From: Sphingomonas sp. 3P27F8 | GTDB lineage: Bacteria > Pseudomonadota > Alphaproteobacteria > Sphingomonadales > Sphingomonadaceae | Direction of reading: 5' to 3' | Assembly: GCF_005502745.1 (NCBI RefSeq) | Contig: NZ_SCNL01000012.1 | Span: 79,840 to 143,839 of the forward strand | DNA: 64,000 nt | In this document: piece after piece, positions 17,479 through 25,635 of the stretch | Position numbering within the stretch: the first letter of the stretch is position 1 | Layout of the letters: every line of letters begins with the position of its first letter | The notes under the pieces: generated by a model | What the model was told of the DNA's origin: nothing | Seen by the model: the letters and a program-made list of their open reading frames with translations, nothing else | Database searches by the model: none | Translations under genes and position numbers: made by a program

Positions 17479-19229
17479 CCGAATGCGCCGTGCATCCACC
17501 AGCTGAGATCACCCGTCGCCGGCTCGACGCCGTCGCCGCGCCGGAACAGCCAGAACCGTCGTCCCTCGCGATCCTCCACGCGGAAATAGTCGCGCACCGC
17601 CCAGACCTCGCCGCTTCGCACCCACCATTCACCATGGATGCGCTCGGGGCCGTCGCCCGCCACCACGTCGTGCATCTGGCCGCGCCACGCGAAGCGGCGC
17701 GGCGGATGGTCGGGCAACAGCGCGATGACATTCGCGAGCGGCTCGGGGCGCGGCAGCAGCCGTGCCGGTCGCTTCCAGGCCGGCCAGCCGGTCGGCTGCG
17801 CCAGCGCCGGCACCTGCACCACCGCCCGCTCCGGGACATCGCTCTCGACCGCGCTTGCCTTGAACAGCGCGCGATGACCGATCCGCCCGGCAAGCTGGTC
17901 GACGAGCAAGGCAATGTCGCCATCATGGCCCTCGCGTCCCAGGACGCTGCCAAGCGCTTCGGCATCAAGCGGTTCGACATGCCCGGCAACGAGCCGGGCG
18001 GTCTCGATCCCCATGCCCGGATCGATTGTCTCGATCCGCAAGTGGAGCAACCGGCCGAGATGACGCGGATCGCGACTGGCACGCGCGAGGCCGATCGCCA
18101 TGAGTTGCTCGCTGCCGTCGATACGCACCAGCGCGAGCGTCATCTGCCGCGCGCCAAGCCCGCCCTCGCGCAAGAGCGCGACAAGGTCGCCGACAAGGTC
18201 GGTCAGGACCTGCCCGATTGCCTCGGCCGTCCCGATCGGTTCAAGCAAGCGTCGCTCGGCCCCCGGTGCCTCGAACGGCACGACGCCCTCGATCGGCTCG
18301 GCGATGCGCCCGATCGCCTGATCGAGCCGCTCGATCGTGCCGCGCCCCAGCCGCCGCGCCAGCGGTCCACGCGGCATCGGCAACAGATCGGCGATCCGCT
18401 CGATACCGAAGCGCTGCGCGGCGGTCAGCGCGCCTTGGTCGAGCCGCAAGGCAGCAACCGGGAGCGGCGCCAGCGCGTCGATAGTCGCGCCCGGCGGCAC
18501 GACGGTCACGTGCGCCGCGGCATGGCGCGCGACAGCGTGGGCAGCACCGAGCGTATCGGCGAACGCGACATGCGCGGTCAGCCGCAGTCGGGCGAAAAAC
18601 CGGACCAGCCGTCGCGCGAACGCCGTCTCTCCGCCGAACAGATGCGCGACGCCGGTCATGTCGAGGATCAGGCCGTCCGGCGCCGACACGGCCGCAATAG
18701 GTGTCCAGTGCCTGACGGCATGAAGGGCGAGACGATGGAGCGCGGCGCGGTCGCGGTCGCCGTCCGCCGGCTGCACCGCAAGATCGGCGACCAGGGCCTT
18801 GGCTTGCGTCACCGCCATACCGGGCAGCAATCCCAGTGCGAGGGCATCGGCATTGGCGGCATGGATCACATTGTGCTGACCGTGCTGGATCGCGAGCACC
18901 AGCGGCCGCGCCGCCGCGATCGTCGCTTGCAGGGGCATTGCCCCGCTGCAGCCGCCGTCATCGACCGGCATGGCGCGGAACGGATGGCTCGCGGCCTCCG
19001 AGCGGCGTCCCATCTCACGATGCAGCGGCTGACGGTGCGGCGCCACGCCGCCTTGCGCCCAGCGCGCGCCTGGCCGCCAATGTCCGCCCCGCGGTACCGA
19101 GCAGTCGCCGGGATCGTCTTCGATCGGCAGCGCGACCGGTGCGATCGCCTCAGGCGGCGCGTGCGTGGTGTCCTGCCCCAGCCGCTCGATCGGCAAATGG
19201 GGCAGGAAGACCGAGGCGACCCTGCGCAT
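17475..19229 (-). CDS. imuB: ImuB, catalytically inactive Y-family polymerase-like protein
   Basis: 584 residues. It is a Y-family-like adaptor that bridges DnaE2, ImuA and the beta clamp. Visible are [16 protein letters not shown] at the start, [14 protein letters not shown] (the Y-family fingers helix), [17 protein letters not shown], and a little-finger region. The usual catalytic carboxylates of Y-family polymerases are not apparent, as expected for ImuB. The ATG at 19229 has GGAGGG 5 bases upstream. It overlaps imuA by 80 bases in another frame and dnaE2 by 4. Confidence 0.93.
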   Translation of the reverse strand: MRRVASVFLPHLPIERLGQDTTHAPPEAIAPVALPIEDDPGDCSVPRGGHWRPGARWAQGGVAPHRQPLHREMGRRSEAASHPFRAMPVDDGGCSGAMPLQATIAAARPLVLAIQHGQHNVIHAANADALALGLLPGMAVTQAKALVADLAVQPADGDRDRAALHRLALHAVRHWTPIAAVSAPDGLILDMTGVAHLFGGETAFARRLVRFFARLRLTAHVAFADTLGAAHAVARHAAAHVTVVPPGATIDALAPLPVAALRLDQGALTAAQRFGIERIADLLPMPRGPLARRLGRGTIERLDQAIGRIAEPIEGVVPFEAPGAERRLLEPIGTAEAIGQVLTDLVGDLVALLREGGLGARQMTLALVRIDGSEQLMAIGLARASRDPRHLGRLLHLRIETIDPGMGIETARLVAGHVEPLDAEALGSVLGREGHDGDIALLVDQLAGRIGHRALFKASAVESDVPERAVVQVPALAQPTGWPAWKRPARLLPRPEPLANVIALLPDHPPRRFAWRGQMHDVVAGDGPERIHGEWWVRSGEVWAVRDYFRVEDREGRRFWLFRRGDGVEPATGDLSWWMHGAFG

Positions 19230-19902
19230 CACAGCCCTCCAGCGTCAGAGTGAAGGGATTGCCGTTGCGCTGGCGGACAAGTTCGACCGTCCACCGGGCC
19301 CGGCCGACCCCCGGGATCCCGAGCGGCGCCGAGGGTGCGCAGCCGATCCGCCAGCGCGTGGTCGCCGCCGACGGCTCGGCCAGCGGACATGTCCCGAGCT
19401 TGCGCCAACGTCGCAACAAGAGTGCGGGCGTCCGTCCATCGGCGGCCGCCAGCTGCAGGCGGCGCGACGCGGTCATGTCGATGCGCCGCACATCGCCGAC
19501 GACGGCGGACAAGCCACCGTGACGCAGCGCATCCTCCATTACCGCGAGCAATTCGCGCTCGTCGCGCGCTTGCGCCAGCACCAGCCGATCGGGCACCAGC
19601 CCGGCCTGTTCGAGCCCGGGCGCGTAAAGGTCGAAGCGCGTCAGGGCCCAGAGCACGGGAGCGCTGGGCAACGCTCGCGCCGCGATGCCCGCAAGAAACA
19701 AGGTCGTGGCCGCGTCCTCCGCCAGCGTCGGCGCGGCTGCCGCCACCTCGTGCAGGCCGCCCGTGGCCAAACCGCCATCGGCGAGCCGACCGTCAACCTC
19801 CTCGATTCCGAACGCAACCGCCCCGCCGCCGCGCGCGGGCGCGTCGAGGGCCGCGATGCGCCGGCGCAAATCGGCGATAGGGTCGAGGCAAGCAACTTCC
19901 AT
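19150..19902 (-). CDS. imuA: ImuA, RecA-like SOS mutagenesis protein
   Basis: 250 residues. It is a RecA/SulA-like protein and first gene of the mutasome operon. VDGRLADGGLATGGLHEVAA near residues 36-55 matches the ImuA region equivalent to the degenerate Walker area; LFLAGIAARALPSAPVLWA and ERELLAVMEDALRHGGLSAVVGDV are also typical. ImuA interacts with RecA and ImuB during translesion synthesis. The start lies about 20 bases downstream of a perfect LexA direct repeat. Confidence 0.9.
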   Translation of the reverse strand: MEVACLDPIADLRRRIAALDAPARGGGAVAFGIEEVDGRLADGGLATGGLHEVAAAAPTLAEDAATTLFLAGIAARALPSAPVLWALTRFDLYAPGLEQAGLVPDRLVLAQARDERELLAVMEDALRHGGLSAVVGDVRRIDMTASRRLQLAAADGRTPALLLRRWRKLGTCPLAEPSAATTRWRIGCAPSAPLGIPGVGRARWTVELVRQRNGNPFTLTLEGCDAQGRLGLPAPFADRAAGAGHHARAA

Positions 19903-19922
19903 TAGAACTCATAGAATCATAT

Positions 19923-19937
19923 GTTCTTATTATGTTC
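19923..19937 (-). promoter_or_regulatory. LexA box (SOS operator) of the imu operon
   Basis: GTTC-N7-GTTC on the plus strand (GAACATAATAAGAAC on the minus), the exact alphaproteobacterial LexA operator. It is centred about 28 bases upstream of the imuA start, so LexA bound here would block transcription of imuA-imuB-dnaE2. Confidence 0.9.
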
Positions 19938-20067
19938 CGCTCGTCTGGAAGATTCGTCAACCGCCTCCCTCATTTTTAGTGGAGGACACGGCCATGGAGG
20001 AACGCGGCACGCTTCGGACGGTTGAGAGACCGGAGACAGATTCGCGCACTATCAGTGGAGAATAGCG

Positions 20068-20379
20068 ATGGATGTGGCCACCACGCCAGCGTTCGAGCGC
20101 ATTGCCCGCGTGCTCGCCGGACAGCATTTCAGTCGCAATGCAGACGGCAATGACGCGCATGCCGCCGAAACGGTCGACACTCAGTGGGCCGACTTTCGCG
20201 ATGACGCGATATCCGTACTCAAGACATTGCGCGAGCCCGATGCCGAGATGGAGCGCGCCGGGGACATCGCTGTCTGGGGCCGAATGATCGCAGCAGCGCT
20301 CGGCGATCCGGCCGGCGACCGGGCCGCACTGGCCGAGGCACCCGAACCCGGTACCGACCCGCTGCACGAAGGCCCCTGA
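20068..20379 (+). CDS. Small hypothetical protein
   Basis: 103 residues, acidic and helical (WADFRDDAISVLKTLREPDAE, then AVWGRMIAAALGD). TGGAGAATAGCG precedes the ATG. It resembles small sphingomonad proteins of unknown function. It diverges from imuA across the LexA box region and might be co-regulated, though the box is about 130 bases away. Confidence 0.6.
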   Translation: MDVATTPAFERIARVLAGQHFSRNADGNDAHAAETVDTQWADFRDDAISVLKTLREPDAEMERAGDIAVWGRMIAAALGDPAGDRAALAEAPEPGTDPLHEGP

Positions 20380-20384
20380 CCAGT

Positions 20385-20954
20385 TCAACGCGCGCGCAGC
20401 GACCGGAACGTGATCGACCAGCGCGTCTGTTCCATCTCGGCGATGCTATGCTCCCAGCCGTCGCGCACCTCGCCCGCCAGATGATAGATCGACCGTGGCG
20501 CAAGCGGCGCCGAGGCCCGCTCGAACCCTCGCTCCAGGCGGCGTCGCAGTCGCAGCACGGCCGGCACGCCAAGGGAAATGCCCACGACATGCTCGTAAAC
20601 CGGTCGATCGCGATGCCAACCGATCCCCGCGCCTGGATCGTAGCGAATGACCAGCGCCTGGACGAGATCGCCCGCCGCCATTCCAGCGAATGCAGCCGCG
20701 CGGTCGCGCACCGGCAGCAGCCATTCCGGGATCGAATCGGCCGGCGCCATCCGGCCGCGCTCGAAATCGTAGCGGGACCCGAACGACGCGGTCAGCCGCT
20801 TGCCGAGCCAGCCCTGGAACTTGAACGGTTCGAGCGGGCTCGCGTCAATCCGGGCGATGAGTTCGCGCTCTTCACCGGACGAGATGATGTCGCGCGCCCA
20901 GGCGAACCCGGGCACGACGGGCGTCCCGAACAGATCGCCGCTCACCACATTCAC
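20385..20954 (-). CDS. AlkB-like 2-oxoglutarate/Fe(II) dioxygenase
   Basis: 189 residues. This family oxidatively removes alkyl groups from nucleic acid bases. The iron-binding HxD is in GWHRDRP and the distal His in WEHSIAEM; the co-substrate-binding Arg lies in TRWSITFR. The nucleotide-recognition lid (FQGWLGKRLTASFGSRYDFE) is present. It starts at GTG with a GTGA overlap to the upstream gene, so it is translationally coupled to the 135-residue unknown. Its place in a repair block supports alkylation repair. Confidence 0.9.
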   Translation of the reverse strand: MNVVSGDLFGTPVVPGFAWARDIISSGEERELIARIDASPLEPFKFQGWLGKRLTASFGSRYDFERGRMAPADSIPEWLLPVRDRAAAFAGMAAGDLVQALVIRYDPGAGIGWHRDRPVYEHVVGISLGVPAVLRLRRRLERGFERASAPLAPRSIYHLAGEVRDGWEHSIAEMEQTRWSITFRSLRAR

Positions 20955-21358
20955 CAGGGTAGCGACCCGATGAACTCAACGAGCTCGCCAAACGCCGCAT
21001 CGTCGAACCCGAGCCCATGGTCGGTATCGACGAGGGGGGCGATCGCCGCAGCGTCCATCACGTGATCCTCCGCCAGATGCCGCTCGGGATCGTGTAAATC
21101 CTGCCATTTGCGCAAGGCAACAAGCCGGGCATCGATCGCCGCGGCCTTGATCGCTTCGACGTCGAGATGGGTCGTCAGTGCGTCACGACGGGCAACACCG
21201 TCCCAGCGGAGCTCGTGCGCAAGGTTCCCCAGCGCGCGCCGCGCTGCCGCCAAGTCGCCGACCGTCACCCCGACCGCGTTGAGTGCCGACCGCTCCCCGT
21301 CACCAGCCGCTGTCGGCACACCATCCTCCGCCACGCGAATCGTTTCCATCATCGCCAT
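20951..21358 (-). CDS. Hypothetical protein upstream of AlkB
   Basis: 135 residues that I do not recognise. It is an Ala-rich helical protein with an acidic C-terminal half (AIAPLVDTDHGLGFDDAAFG). AAGGA lies 6 bases before the ATG. It is 14 bases downstream of the degenerate SRAP gene and coupled to alkB by GTGA, so the three genes probably form one SOS-linked operon. The conserved coupling makes a repair-associated role plausible but unproven. Confidence 0.65.
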   Translation of the reverse strand: MAMMETIRVAEDGVPTAAGDGERSALNAVGVTVGDLAAARRALGNLAHELRWDGVARRDALTTHLDVEAIKAAAIDARLVALRKWQDLHDPERHLAEDHVMDAAAIAPLVDTDHGLGFDDAAFGELVEFIGSLPW

Positions 21359-21372
21359 CGAAAATCCTTAAT

Positions 21373-21885
21373 CTAGAGCGCGAGCTCGCTTTGCCGCGGC
21401 GCGCCGTCATCTTCCCACAATTCGACCTTGAACGTGTGCGCGGGAAGCGCTGTCAGGATATCGGTTTCCGGCACCTCCCGATCAAGCCACGCCATTCGAT
21501 CGCTTCGAGGAATCACCACCATCTGCCGCTCGGAATAGGGCGCCACATCCGGGTTGGCGGCGACCGTCAGCGCGGCATAGGCGCTCGCCCAACGCGGCGT
21601 TGCCGGCCGCCAGATTCCGGCAAGATAGAAATGCTCGCCGTCGATCCGCGTGAAGCGATACCGCCGGTTCTTCCGGCTGTGAAAAAACTCCGACGCCGGA
21701 ATAAGACAACGATTGTGCGGAAAAGTCCGGCCTTCGGCACGCACGACCTCGAACGGCCGCTCGTCGGGCCAGGCCGGCTCCAACCCCCAAATTAGATTGA
21801 CCATCTCGCGCGTATCATCCCGGCCATAGCGAATGATCGCGCCCGGTGCGCCGATCCGATCGGCATGCGTCGTCTTGTTGGTCAT
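21373..21885 (-). CDS. SRAP-domain protein lacking the catalytic residues
   Basis: 170 residues with the SRAP (HMCES/YedK) fold: MVNLIWGLEPAWP, NRCLIPASEFF, FYLAGIWRPATP and ERQMVVIP line up with the family. Compared with the intact paralogue at 22009, every active-site residue is missing: no Cys2 at the N-terminus, Asn to Val, Glu to His, His to Ser. It therefore should not form the DNA-protein crosslink at abasic sites. The frame contains ACG-TGC just upstream of the ATG, where a canonical ATG-TGC would stand. It is divergent from the active SRAP gene around a LexA box. Confidence 0.8.
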   Translation of the reverse strand: MTNKTTHADRIGAPGAIIRYGRDDTREMVNLIWGLEPAWPDERPFEVVRAEGRTFPHNRCLIPASEFFHSRKNRRYRFTRIDGEHFYLAGIWRPATPRWASAYAALTVAANPDVAPYSERQMVVIPRSDRMAWLDREVPETDILTALPAHTFKVELWEDDGAPRQSELAL

Positions 21886-21952
21886 GGAGCGGCACGTCCT
21901 TTCCGTCGATACGTTCTCGCACTAGCATCCATCGTCCCGACTCGATTGATTA

Positions 21953-21967
21953 GAACATAGCAGGAAC
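21953..21967. promoter_or_regulatory. LexA box between two divergent SRAP genes
   Basis: GAAC-ATAGCAG-GAAC, an exact GAAC-N7-GAAC direct repeat. It is 42 bases upstream of the plus-strand SRAP start and 68 bases upstream of the minus-strand one, so it could control one or both units. Confidence 0.85.
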
Positions 21968-22008
21968 GCGCCCGACGATCAAAGGCGGGCAGGAGCAAGC
22001 GTCAGACG

Positions 22009-22611
22009 ATGTGCAACGACTATCGCAACAACGTCGACCTCGACACGATCGCGAGCGATTTTAGCGACATCAAGATCAAGATCACCTACCCCGACGGCGC
22101 GCCCAATATCGAGGCGCGCGCGGATATCCGCATTACCGAGGTGGCGCCAATCGTGCGCGCGGGCACGGAACCCGGCACGGGAGAACTCGTCCAGCGGCGC
22201 TGGAGCTGGCCCGGCACACACGGCAAACCCGTCTACAATTTCCGCTCGGACGGCCGCGACTTCGGCAGCAACCGCTGCCTCATCATCACCGACGGTTTCT
22301 ACGAGTTCACCGACCCAGGGCCGCTAGATGGCGCACCTAAGAAGCGACTTAAGGACAAGTGGCTCTTCACGCTGAAGGGCCATCGCTGGTTCTGTATCGC
22401 CGGCATCTGGCGCACAGACCCCAAGGTCGGTGAAGCCTTCACCATGCTCACGACCGAACCGGGTCCCGATATTGCTCCATATCACAACCGCCAAGTCGTC
22501 GTGTTACGACGCGACGACTGGGTACGCTGGCTCGACCCCGCCACGCCCGCGCGCGACGTGTTACGTCTGCTGCCAGCGGGCAGTCTCGAGGTCGTGCAGG
22601 TCCAGCGATAA
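22009..22611 (+). CDS. SRAP-domain abasic-site protein (YedK/HMCES family)
   Basis: 200 residues. It protects abasic sites in single-stranded DNA through a thiazolidine crosslink made by the N-terminal Cys after Met removal. Cys2 (MCNDY), Asn77, Glu99 (DGFYEF) and His159 (PYHNRQ) match the known C2/N/E/H active site. The start ATG directly precedes the essential TGC codon. A LexA box lies 42 bases upstream, agreeing with the family's SOS association. Confidence 0.92.
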   Translation: MCNDYRNNVDLDTIASDFSDIKIKITYPDGAPNIEARADIRITEVAPIVRAGTEPGTGELVQRRWSWPGTHGKPVYNFRSDGRDFGSNRCLIITDGFYEFTDPGPLDGAPKKRLKDKWLFTLKGHRWFCIAGIWRTDPKVGEAFTMLTTEPGPDIAPYHNRQVVVLRRDDWVRWLDPATPARDVLRLLPAGSLEVVQVQR

Positions 22612-22626
22612 ACGCTCTGTGCGCGG

Positions 22627-23640
22627 TCAAACGACGGTCGACAGCTCTCCGGGTCGAAGCTCGTACTGCAGTTGATCCATCGTACACTGTCCCGGCGCCT
22701 TGTCGGGCCGCCAGCGCAGCAGGCGGGTGCCGTGGCGAAATCGCTCACCGGTCACCTGATCGTAGATCACTTCGATCACCAGCTCGGGGCGCAGCGGTTC
22801 CCACGGGCTCTCTTTGCCCGCATTCCATCGGCTCGGACCGCCGGGCGCCTTACCGGTGAATCCTGGCGGCGCGATCAGCGGAGCCAAGCGTGCTGCCAGC
22901 GCAACGCGCTCGTCGGCGGCAATCGCGCTGGTAAATCCGACATGGTTTAGCTTGCCCTCTTGATCGTACAGGCCGAGCAGCAGCGACGCGATGCCGGCCC
23001 CTTGTGCCGCACGTCGGAAACCACCGACGACACAATCGGCGGTCCGCAACTGTTTGACCTTGAGCATTGCGCGCTCGCCATGGCGATACGGCTCGTCGAG
23101 CCGCTTGGCGACAACACCGTCGAGCGCGCCGCCGCTCGTAGCGAGCCATGCCTTCGCATCGGCGACGTCCATGCTCTTTGGCGACAGCAAGAGCGATGGC
23201 TGCCGGTTGGCGCGATGAAGGCGCTCGAGCGCTGTGCGTCGCTGGGATAACGGCCGGTCGCCAAGCGCCGCACCGTCGAGCGCCAGGATATCAAACAGCA
23301 TCAATTGCGCCGGCGTTTCTTTCGAGAGCTTCGCGATCCGGCTGGCGGCCGGGTGCAGCCGCGCCTGCAGCGCATCGAACGACAGGATATCGCCGACCGG
23401 CAGGATGATCTCGCCATCGACCACGAAACGCTTCGCCTTAAGCGACGCCAGCATGCTGGCAAGCTCGGGAAAGTAACGATCGAGGCGCTTGCCCGATTTC
23501 GACCAGATCGCGATGTCAGCGCCCTCACGCGTCGCGATCGCGCGGAATCCGTCCCATTTGGGCTCGAACTGCCAACCTTCCCCTTCGGGCAAAGCCTCGA
23601 CCAGCTTGGCTTCCATCGGTGTGGGCGCGATCTTGTCCAT
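22627..23640 (-). CDS. Stand-alone ATP-dependent DNA ligase (LigC/LigD ligase-domain type)
   Basis: 337 residues. The adenylation domain has the nucleophile Lys28 in EPKWDGFRA, followed by FVVDGEIILP, LMLFDILALDG, GVVAKRLDEPY and MLKVKQLRTADCVV (motif V). The OB fold has RPELVIEVIYDQVTGERFRHGTRLLRWR in pieces. It resembles LigC-type accessory ligases rather than the replicative NAD-dependent LigA. No ribosome site precedes the ATG, and a stress-type promoter lies so close that the mRNA may be leaderless. It converges with the SRAP gene. Confidence 0.9.
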   Translation of the reverse strand: MDKIAPTPMEAKLVEALPEGEGWQFEPKWDGFRAIATREGADIAIWSKSGKRLDRYFPELASMLASLKAKRFVVDGEIILPVGDILSFDALQARLHPAASRIAKLSKETPAQLMLFDILALDGAALGDRPLSQRRTALERLHRANRQPSLLLSPKSMDVADAKAWLATSGGALDGVVAKRLDEPYRHGERAMLKVKQLRTADCVVGGFRRAAQGAGIASLLLGLYDQEGKLNHVGFTSAIAADERVALAARLAPLIAPPGFTGKAPGGPSRWNAGKESPWEPLRPELVIEVIYDQVTGERFRHGTRLLRWRPDKAPGQCTMDQLQYELRPGELSTVV

Positions 23641-23648
23641 GATAGGTC

Positions 23649-23673
23649 AACTGGAGAGCGGCTCGCCCGTTCC
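23649..23673 (-). promoter_or_regulatory. Putative EcfG-type promoter of the ligase gene
   Basis: On the minus strand GGAAC (23673-23669), 17 bases, then GTT (23651-23649). Transcription would begin within a few bases of the ligase ATG at 23640, giving a leaderless message. This fits the absence of a Shine-Dalgarno sequence. Confidence 0.45.
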
Positions 23674-23751
23674 ACCGGTGCGGCAAGAGCGTCGCTCAGC
23701 ACTGGTTCAGGCAAGGCGCGATAAGGAGCCTGTCTAGCAAAGGATCGTGAC

Positions 23752-24150
23752 ATGCTGATCGCAAGACTGTTCTTGGGCGTCGCCCTGCTCGCAACCGGTG
23801 CGAGTGCCGTGGCCCGCCCGGACGACAATGGTCGGGGCGAAGCAAAGCTCGCCAAAATCATCGACGGCAGGATCGCTGGTAAGCCCGTCGATTGCGTCGA
23901 TCTGCAGCGGATCGACTCCACCGAAATTATCGACGGCACCGCGATCGTCTATCGCGACGGCAATCGCCTCTACGTCAACCGACCAAGAAGCGGGCGGGAG
24001 TCTCTCGACTCCGATGACATTCTCTCGACCAAGGCCTGGTCGACGCAATTGTGCAACATCGACATCGTCCGACTAATCGACCGCACGTCCTACTTTCCGC
24101 GCGGCTCCGTCGGATTGGGCGAATTCGTGCCCTATACCAAGCACAGGTAA
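23752..24150 (+). CDS. Secreted hypothetical protein
   Basis: 132 residues with a clear signal peptide (MLIARLFLGVALLATGASAVA). The mature part contains KIIDGRIAGKPVDCVDL, IIDGTAIVYRDGNRLYVNRP, two conserved-looking cysteines and GLGEFVPYTK. It resembles a periplasmic family that I recall from sphingomonads, with no known function. Nothing in the context assigns a role. Confidence 0.75.
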   Translation: MLIARLFLGVALLATGASAVARPDDNGRGEAKLAKIIDGRIAGKPVDCVDLQRIDSTEIIDGTAIVYRDGNRLYVNRPRSGRESLDSDDILSTKAWSTQLCNIDIVRLIDRTSYFPRGSVGLGEFVPYTKHR

Positions 24151-24160
24151 ATTGGATCCC

Positions 24161-24185
24161 GCGCCATCGCCTGCGGTGATGGCGC
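24161..24185 (+). terminator. Candidate hairpin terminator
   Basis: An 8-bp stem, GCGCCATC with GATGGCGC, lies 10 bases after the secreted-protein gene. No T-run follows, so it may only stabilise the 3' end. Confidence 0.35.
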
Positions 24186-24243
24186 CTCGGTTCAATATCT
24201 TGATTGGCATTCCTTTCTCCCCATCTCATGGTGAGGAGAGAGC

Positions 24244-24510
24244 ATGATGGCCAATGGCTGGGCGCCCGACGGCGCGGTTCAGGAACAGATCGACGACACG
24301 GTAACCGACGCCGTGCTCCGCGCCCGCGGCATGATGCCGAGCGGCGACGGTCTCGCTGAGTGCGAAGATTGCGGCGACGATATTCCCCAGCGGCGGCGGC
24401 AAGCCTTGCCGGGCACCCGAACCTGTATTTCCTGCCAGGCCATCCGCGACGCGTCGCTCCGCAGTGCCGGGATCAACCGCCGCGGGAGCAAGGATAGCCA
24501 GCTGCGCTGA
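24244..24510 (+). CDS. DksA/TraR-type C4 zinc-finger protein
   Basis: 88 residues. The C-terminal C4 zinc finger has CEDCG and CISCQ 20 residues apart, within the pattern AECEDCGDDIPQRRR of the short DksA/TraR (YbiI-like) proteins. Such proteins can modulate RNA polymerase through its secondary channel, but short members are mostly untested. GGTGAGGAGAGAGC gives a strong ribosome site. The next gene starts one base after its stop. Confidence 0.88.
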   Translation: MMANGWAPDGAVQEQIDDTVTDAVLRARGMMPSGDGLAECEDCGDDIPQRRRQALPGTRTCISCQAIRDASLRSAGINRRGSKDSQLR

Positions 24511-24511
24511 C

Positions 24512-24835
24512 ATGCGCAATCCTGTCACGCCCGATGGCCGCTATTTCGTAGTCCGTGGCCGATTGTGGCGAATGGTCAACCCTGCTTTGTCCGAGACCGA
24601 CCGGCAAAAGCTCGTCGAAGAATTGATGCGCGCGCGGCGCGCGGTCGGCGCCGCCAAGCGACAGGGCGACACGGTCGCGGAAGACGCGGCACACGCAGCG
24701 GTGGATGACGCCAAACGCGCGCTCGGCGAGCGCGGCCCGGTCTGGTGGCGTGATGGAGCGCCCGACCTCAATCGGCATATGGTCCGAACGACACCCTATG
24801 CCGACTGGTATGCGAAACAGCACGAGCCCGACTAG
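24512..24835 (+). CDS. Conserved hypothetical protein
   Basis: 107 residues beginning MRNPVTPDGRYFVVRGRLWR, a pattern that I recall from conserved alphaproteobacterial proteins of unknown function. A helical Ala/Arg-rich middle and WWRDGAPDLNRHMV follow. The start lies one base after the DksA-like gene stop, so they are probably coexpressed. Its end overlaps the convergent exonuclease gene by 4 bases. Confidence 0.7.
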   Translation: MRNPVTPDGRYFVVRGRLWRMVNPALSETDRQKLVEELMRARRAVGAAKRQGDTVAEDAAHAAVDDAKRALGERGPVWWRDGAPDLNRHMVRTTPYADWYAKQHEPD

Positions 24836-25635
24836 GCCTTGCGGCGTCGACGCGATTGCGTTTCGTCTGTCAGCTCGATCCAGACCGGTGCATGATCGCT
24901 GGTCTTTTCCCAGCCGCGCACATCGCGATCGACCTCGGCGGCGCGGAGGCGCTGGGCGAGCGCCGGGCTCAGCAACAGGTGATCAATTCGCAGCCCGGCG
25001 TTGCGGGCGAACGCATTCCGGAAATAGTCCCAGAAGGTGTAGATCGTCTCGCCGGGATGGCGCGCGCGCAGCGCGTCGGTCCAACCTTGCGCCACAAGCC
25101 GCGCGAAGGCGCTACGTACCTCAGGTGCGAACAGGGCATCGTCCAGCCAGCGTTCGGGTTTGTAGACATCGAGATCGGTCGGCATCACGTTGAAATCGCC
25201 GGCGAGCATGACGGGCAGACCGCTGTCGAGCAGCCCGGCGGCGTGCTCGATCAATCGCTCGAACCAGGCAAGCTTATAGTCGAACTTCGGACCGGGGCGC
25301 GGATTGCCATTGGGCAGATACAAACCGCCGATCAGGATACCGTTGACCGCCGCCTCGATGTAGCGGCTTTGCGTTGCGTCGGGGTCGCCCGGCAGCCCAC
25401 GGCGCGTCTCGTGGATCTCGCCAACCCGGCTCAGCATCGCGACGCCGTTCCAGCTCTTCTGCCCGTGCCAAATCGCATCATAGCCAGCGTCGCGAATGGC
25501 CTTTTCGGGAAACTTCTCCTGCGGCGCCTTCAATTCCTGCAGAACGACCACGTCGGGCTGGCTGTCGGCCAGCCAGCGAAGCAGCACTGGCAGGCGGCCG
25601 TTGACGCCGTTCACGTTGTAGGTCGCAATCTTCAC
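24832..25635 (-). CDS. xth: Exodeoxyribonuclease III
   Basis: 267 residues of the exonuclease III/AP endonuclease family, which cleaves 5' of abasic sites and degrades duplex 3' ends. Conserved parts are IATYNVNGVNGRLP, LQELKAPQEKFP (metal Glu), GVAMLSR, LYLPNGNP, AGDFNVMPTDLDVY, LRIDHLLLSP and TSDHAPVWIE (catalytic His). The GTG start overlaps the ligD stop (GTGA), so it is translated with ligD. That pairing suggests end processing before ligation. Confidence 0.93.
   Translation of the reverse strand: MKIATYNVNGVNGRLPVLLRWLADSQPDVVVLQELKAPQEKFPEKAIRDAGYDAIWHGQKSWNGVAMLSRVGEIHETRRGLPGDPDATQSRYIEAAVNGILIGGLYLPNGNPRPGPKFDYKLAWFERLIEHAAGLLDSGLPVMLAGDFNVMPTDLDVYKPERWLDDALFAPEVRSAFARLVAQGWTDALRARHPGETIYTFWDYFRNAFARNAGLRIDHLLLSPALAQRLRAAEVDRDVRGWEKTSDHAPVWIELTDETQSRRRRKA

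Noticed and set aside
17490..19253. 587-codon plus-strand frame
   Set aside because: It is antisense to imuB, whose protein is clearly recognisable; the frame is a product of GC-rich third positions.
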